In this document: positions 60,545 to 64,000 of the stretch, piece after piece
How the letters are laid out: every line of letters begins with the position of its first letter
Numbering within the stretch: position 1 is the stretch's first letter
From: Conus ventricosus
Lineage: Eukaryota; Mollusca; Gastropoda; Neogastropoda; Conidae
DNA: 64,000 bases
NCBI GenBank assembly: GCA_018398815.1
Contig: CM031609.1
Coordinates: 39,326,002 to 39,390,001 of the forward strand
Reading direction: 5' to 3'
Made by a program: the position numbers and the translations under genes
The notes under the pieces: generated by a model
The model's input: the letters and a program-made list of their open reading frames with translations, nothing else
Database searches by the model: none
What the model was told of the DNA's origin: nothing

Positions 60545-62044
60545 CGTGTGTGTATACTCGTGCAAGCACGCATGTTTGTGAGTGTTTACACGATTACCGA
60601 CCCCTGTGTAAATGCATATGCGCAGTCATCTATGATCTATGTGGTGCGTCCACACATGCACAGCAGTGTGCAACAGTGCGTGCAGCCAACAGCCGCAATA
60701 TTAACAAAAAATAAACCCTCACACGACCTGCTGATCCGGTTTCCCTCTCCTCAGGCTAAGCCCCTCCACAACCCCCTCCCTCCCCCTTTTACTCCCCCCC
60801 CCCCTTCTCTTACACCTATCCTCCCCCCCTCTCCCACCCTTACCCGACACCACCCTCAGCTTTTTTTTTTCCTTTCTTTTTTTAAATTTTTCCCTTGGAT
60901 GCATTTTCCACCCTAGGTGAGACCCCTGCCAGGGGCTTCAGACAAAAAATCGGCGAAGGCAGGCAACCTTTCCGCTCGGTGTGCTGTCTTGGTCCATTTC
61001 TTCTTTTCCTTGAACTCACTTCCGCTCCCTGCAGGCCCCCTGCAATTACCTGTGGTAAATACCACTGTCTGACTGAGCCTTCTGTTCTTATAGGTCTGCT
61101 TCATCCACGCTGAGGCATTCCTCCCTCCACCTCCCCGCCTTCCCCCACGTTTTGAAGGCTGTTGTCGAAGATCTAAGCCCTGTGATCACTGAGGGTTCTT
61201 ATTTTCTCCACCTGTGTGGGTTTTTTTTTTCTTCTTTTTTTTTGTGTCGCCGAGTGTTTAAAAATATCGCAGATCTAAGTAGTGTGCTCATCGACTATTC
61301 TTACCTTTTTGTTTCTGTGGTTATTTCTCATTATCAAGAAGATAAAAGCTTTACAAATTGGGTTATATGCTCTGTGAAAAAAAACCTTCATTCATAAGAA
61401 ATGTAGCAATGTGAATATTATCACCAAGCAGAGCTTAGAAATTGTTCACCTTGAATATTTAAAACTAGTATCTTTTACCATGTATTACAAAGTAATTATA
61501 TGAAATGATTTGCCCAGACCTGCCATACCAACTCTGTGCGTACCAAATCAAACTGCTGATATACCTATGTATCTGTTTCACCCCCTCACTGAGCCTGCTG
61601 ACAAATCTAAAATGAGTCGAAGACGGTGAAGATGATCTGAACAGATTCTGCTGTTGACGACTGTCCTGTCTTCCGTCTCTTCTCTGCTTTTGGTCTGGTC
61701 ACAACGTGTTTTTATGGTTTCCCTGACCTTCTCTTGTGTCAGACAAGTCTAGAGAAGACTACTCTAACCTAGTGACAATGTCTTTCTTCCTCCCATTGCC
61801 ATGACCCCGTCAACCCTCACTTGACAGAATATAGAGGACTAACACGACAGCCAAGTGGGAAACTAAGTGTAGATGTTTGAGCGACTTACGTTATATCAAT
61901 AATGACTTACTTATTGTGCAATACCCCATAATACAGACTTAAAATGCACCAAGTGCGCATGCATGAAACTAACAGATAATCTTTAAAATGTAAACAAAAA
62001 AGTCAAGAGCATTTTGTTCCAATGCTGATGAGTTTGTAGTTTCA

Positions 62045-62046
<2 letters not shown>
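59515..62046. other. Region upstream of exon 1 (intron or 5' part of the gene)
   Basis: AT-rich with (GA)n 60350-60398, (GT)n 60489-60541, C-rich 60793-60835. A tandem-like decay pattern with CTGCATG..AACTTTTCATTGCAAATACTC recurs about every 80-110 bp between 59880 and 60170 (four diverged copies). I looked for the N-terminal IMD exons on the minus strand and did not find them. Confidence 0.55.
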
Positions 62047-62106
<60 letters not shown>

Positions 62107-62120
62107 AACACACACACACA
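62047..62120. repeat. (CA)n microsatellite
   Basis: About 74 bp of CA with one AAACAAAC break. Confidence 0.95.
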
Positions 62121-62880
62121 TTCTTAAGCTCAGTTCTTAAGTGTGTTTAAGGTTTGAGTGTTTCTGAGAGAGGATGGCAGAGAGTTCCACATAACCAGAG
62201 CTTAATACTGGAAAGATCTTTGGCGAAATGATTAAAGTTTGGCACGGTCATGACAGGTGATTTTGCGTTACCCTGAAGAAGCCAGTCTTGACATACAAGA
62301 TGCAGACGCACAAACACACTGACAAGCAATTTAATTCCAGCCCTCGGCCAAGTCTCAGGCCAGCAGCAAATCACTGGCAACAACCACCCCCACCCAGATT
62401 TTGATTCCTGCAGTAAACCATCAGGCTCCTTGGTTAGACGCTCTATACCCAACCCATTTGCAAACCGACCACAGCCTGATTTGACACCTGAATTTCTTTT
62501 CAATCCCCTCCGAATGCACCCCTCAAAACCTGTTCCCGGTGTCCCATGCCACAAAGGACACAGTCCAATAACCCTATCCAGCTGTACTTCTAAAACCCTC
62601 TCTCCAAACATTCGCCCCAACGGAGTTCACCTCAACCTCCACAAAAGCAGTCCCCCCCCCCCCCCCCCCCAACTCAACTCCCTCGCCAGCTTAATGGCTC
62701 AAACATCCGCCAACTGTGAACAACTTTAGCTGGGTATGCATTAATGTGATGAAAGGGTAGACAGGGATGACTCATACCATTCGGGCCCTGTGTTACATAC
62801 TGACGCTAAGTCTCTGCCGCCGAGTCGGGGCTGTATTTGCTCCTGTACACTGAATGTGTTGTTGATGACATACAAGAACA
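62121..62880. other. Unassigned stretch with open frames on both strands
   Basis: A 157-codon frame on the minus strand (62147-62620) and a 99-codon frame on the plus strand overlap here. Neither shows a domain I recognise. The end of the minus frame (AKDLSSIKLWLCGTLC) resembles terminal segments of some LINE proteins only vaguely. Poly-C at 62650-62670. Confidence 0.35.
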
Positions 62881-64000
62881 GGAAGGCTGTATGCAAAGAC
62901 AGCACCAGGACTTCTGCACGCAGAATCTGGAGGGGAAAGACAAGAAGTGGGCTTCTGCACACACTGTAGGGAAAAAGACACTGAAAGGAGGCATGGTGGG
63001 ACTGAGTTTTAAGCACTACACAACTAAACAAAGGATGAAAACAGAGGATGAGGTGCACTCTTTGGCTTTGTTTTTGGTCTTTTTGTTTGTTTGTTTTAGA
63101 AGAGGTAAAGAAATGTTTTCTTTTTTGGCCAACAGTGAGGGAAGGAGGGAGGGAGGGGTACACTTCTGCTCTCAGTAAAAAGAAGAGTGACAGAGGGAAG
63201 AGCAAAGTAAGGTGGGGAAGGAGTGAAAGTGCTTCTGCTCTCAGTAAAAAGACAAAGAGGGACAGAAAGAGGAACAAGTAAGGCAGGGAATGACGATGAG
63301 ATCTTGGGCTCTCAGTAAAAAACAACAGAGGGACAGAGGGATGAACATGTAAGCCAGGGAGTGAGGGAAAACACTGCTGTCAGTAAACGGGGGACAGAGA
63401 AAAGGACAAATGCATTGTTTTTTCATACATTAAAAGAAGAGGGTGGTGCACTTCTGCTCAATGTCTGAGACAGAGTTCAATTCAATTCACGCTGTTTACA
63501 GCCTGGCCAACCACAGGCCATGTCAAGGCTGTAAAGAGGAAGCAAGGAGTGCACTCCTGATCACAGTAAAGCAGAGGGGCAGAGGAAGGGACAAAAGCAC
63601 AGCTGCATCCAGTAAAAGGGGAGGGAGGGAGATGCACAGTTCTGCCCAATGTTCAAGAGTGAGGAAGTGAGTACACACAAACTTGTGTACAATAAAAAAC
63701 AACAGGGACTCAGGCTGCGAGGTGCACACTTAATAATCTAGAAGAATGGGTGGGAGTATACTTTGACATACAGTAAAAGCAGTGGGACAGAGATAGATAA
63801 CTGCATGTTTCTTTTTCAGGAAGAGTACAAAGGGAAGAAGTGCAGTTCTGCACAATGTAAAGCAACAATGAGCAATCGAGTGCACTACTACACAACCACA
63901 CCGTAAAACGACTGGGACACAAGGAACACATATTTGCTCACAATAAAAGGAATGAGGGATTGTATTTCTCGAAGAAGGGCAGGAGATGGATTGATTGTAC
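62881..64000. repeat. Degenerate 60-80-bp repeat field
   Basis: The words CTTCTGCTCTCAGTAAAAAG, GGACAGAGGGA..GAACAAGTAAG and CAGGGAGTGAGGGAAA recur through to the window end with high divergence. Frames inside are artefacts. The left edge near 62880 is fuzzy. Confidence 0.7.

Noticed and set aside
62147..62620. Minus-strand 157-codon gene upstream of MTSS1
   Set aside because: No IMD similarity, no recognised domain, and overlapping open frames on the other strand.

Overview
This is a eukaryotic, intron-rich and repeat-rich genomic window. It holds long CA/GT/GA microsatellites, poly-C runs, minisatellites and several classes of transposable element. The transposon mix (a non-LTR retrotransposon of the I/Nimb type, an RTE-type element, Penelope-like pieces, a probable piggyBac relic and a Helentron-like element with internal tandem repeats) suits a marine invertebrate. 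A mollusc, possibly a gastropod, is my inference; no species can be read from the sequence.

The only host gene I can support is on the minus strand. It is an ortholog of metastasis suppressor 1 (MTSS1/MIM family, inverse-BAR or IMD protein). Ten exons run from about 56.9 kb (5' side) down to 12.4 kb (3' side). The first three encode the second half of the IMD. The fourth and fifth encode the Ser-rich linker (SRKSS and SVSSQDSGF motifs). Then come a 450-nt Ser/Pro-rich exon, a poly-Gln exon, an acidic/Ala-rich helical exon, the exon with SLQCSSGY...SEDTI, and the exon with the KRPASTAGL motif. The IMD start and promoter lie to the right of the window. The C-terminal exons, including the expected WH2 domain, lie to the left. 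Three junctions (exons 4-5, 5-6 and 8-9) do not match in phase as drawn, so small exons or alternative splice sites are missing from the model.

Layout from left to right: 0-0.5 kb, a 5'-truncated I/Nimb-type LINE tail; 0.9-2.5 kb, two Penelope-like fragments in opposite orientation; 3.7-9.65 kb, a nearly full-length but frameshifted I/Nimb-type LINE with gag-like ORF1, then endonuclease, RT and RNase H; 11.5-12.2 kb, a 42-bp minisatellite; 12.4-16.6 kb, the last two recognised exons with dispersed inverted blocks; 22.7 kb, a 26-bp minisatellite; 24.1-29.7 kb, three exons interleaved with a Helentron-like element and a 60-bp minisatellite; 31.6-32.4 kb, a piggyBac-like relic; 34.4 kb, an exon; 35.2-38.1 kb, a minisatellite split by an RTE insertion with a 14-bp target duplication; 41.9-47.5 kb, three exons; 51.8-53.7 kb, a 44-bp array of about 44 copies; 56.9 kb, the first visible exon; 57-64 kb, a foldback element, a tRNA-derived SINE composite, microsatellites and a degenerate repeat field.

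Most of the DNA is therefore intron of one large gene, filled by mobile elements and simple repeats. The strongest leads are the Helentron-like element with its terminal hairpin, the long (GT) run starting at a splice donor, the possible alternative exons 8 and 9, the head-to-head Penelope fragments, and the clean RTE insertion.
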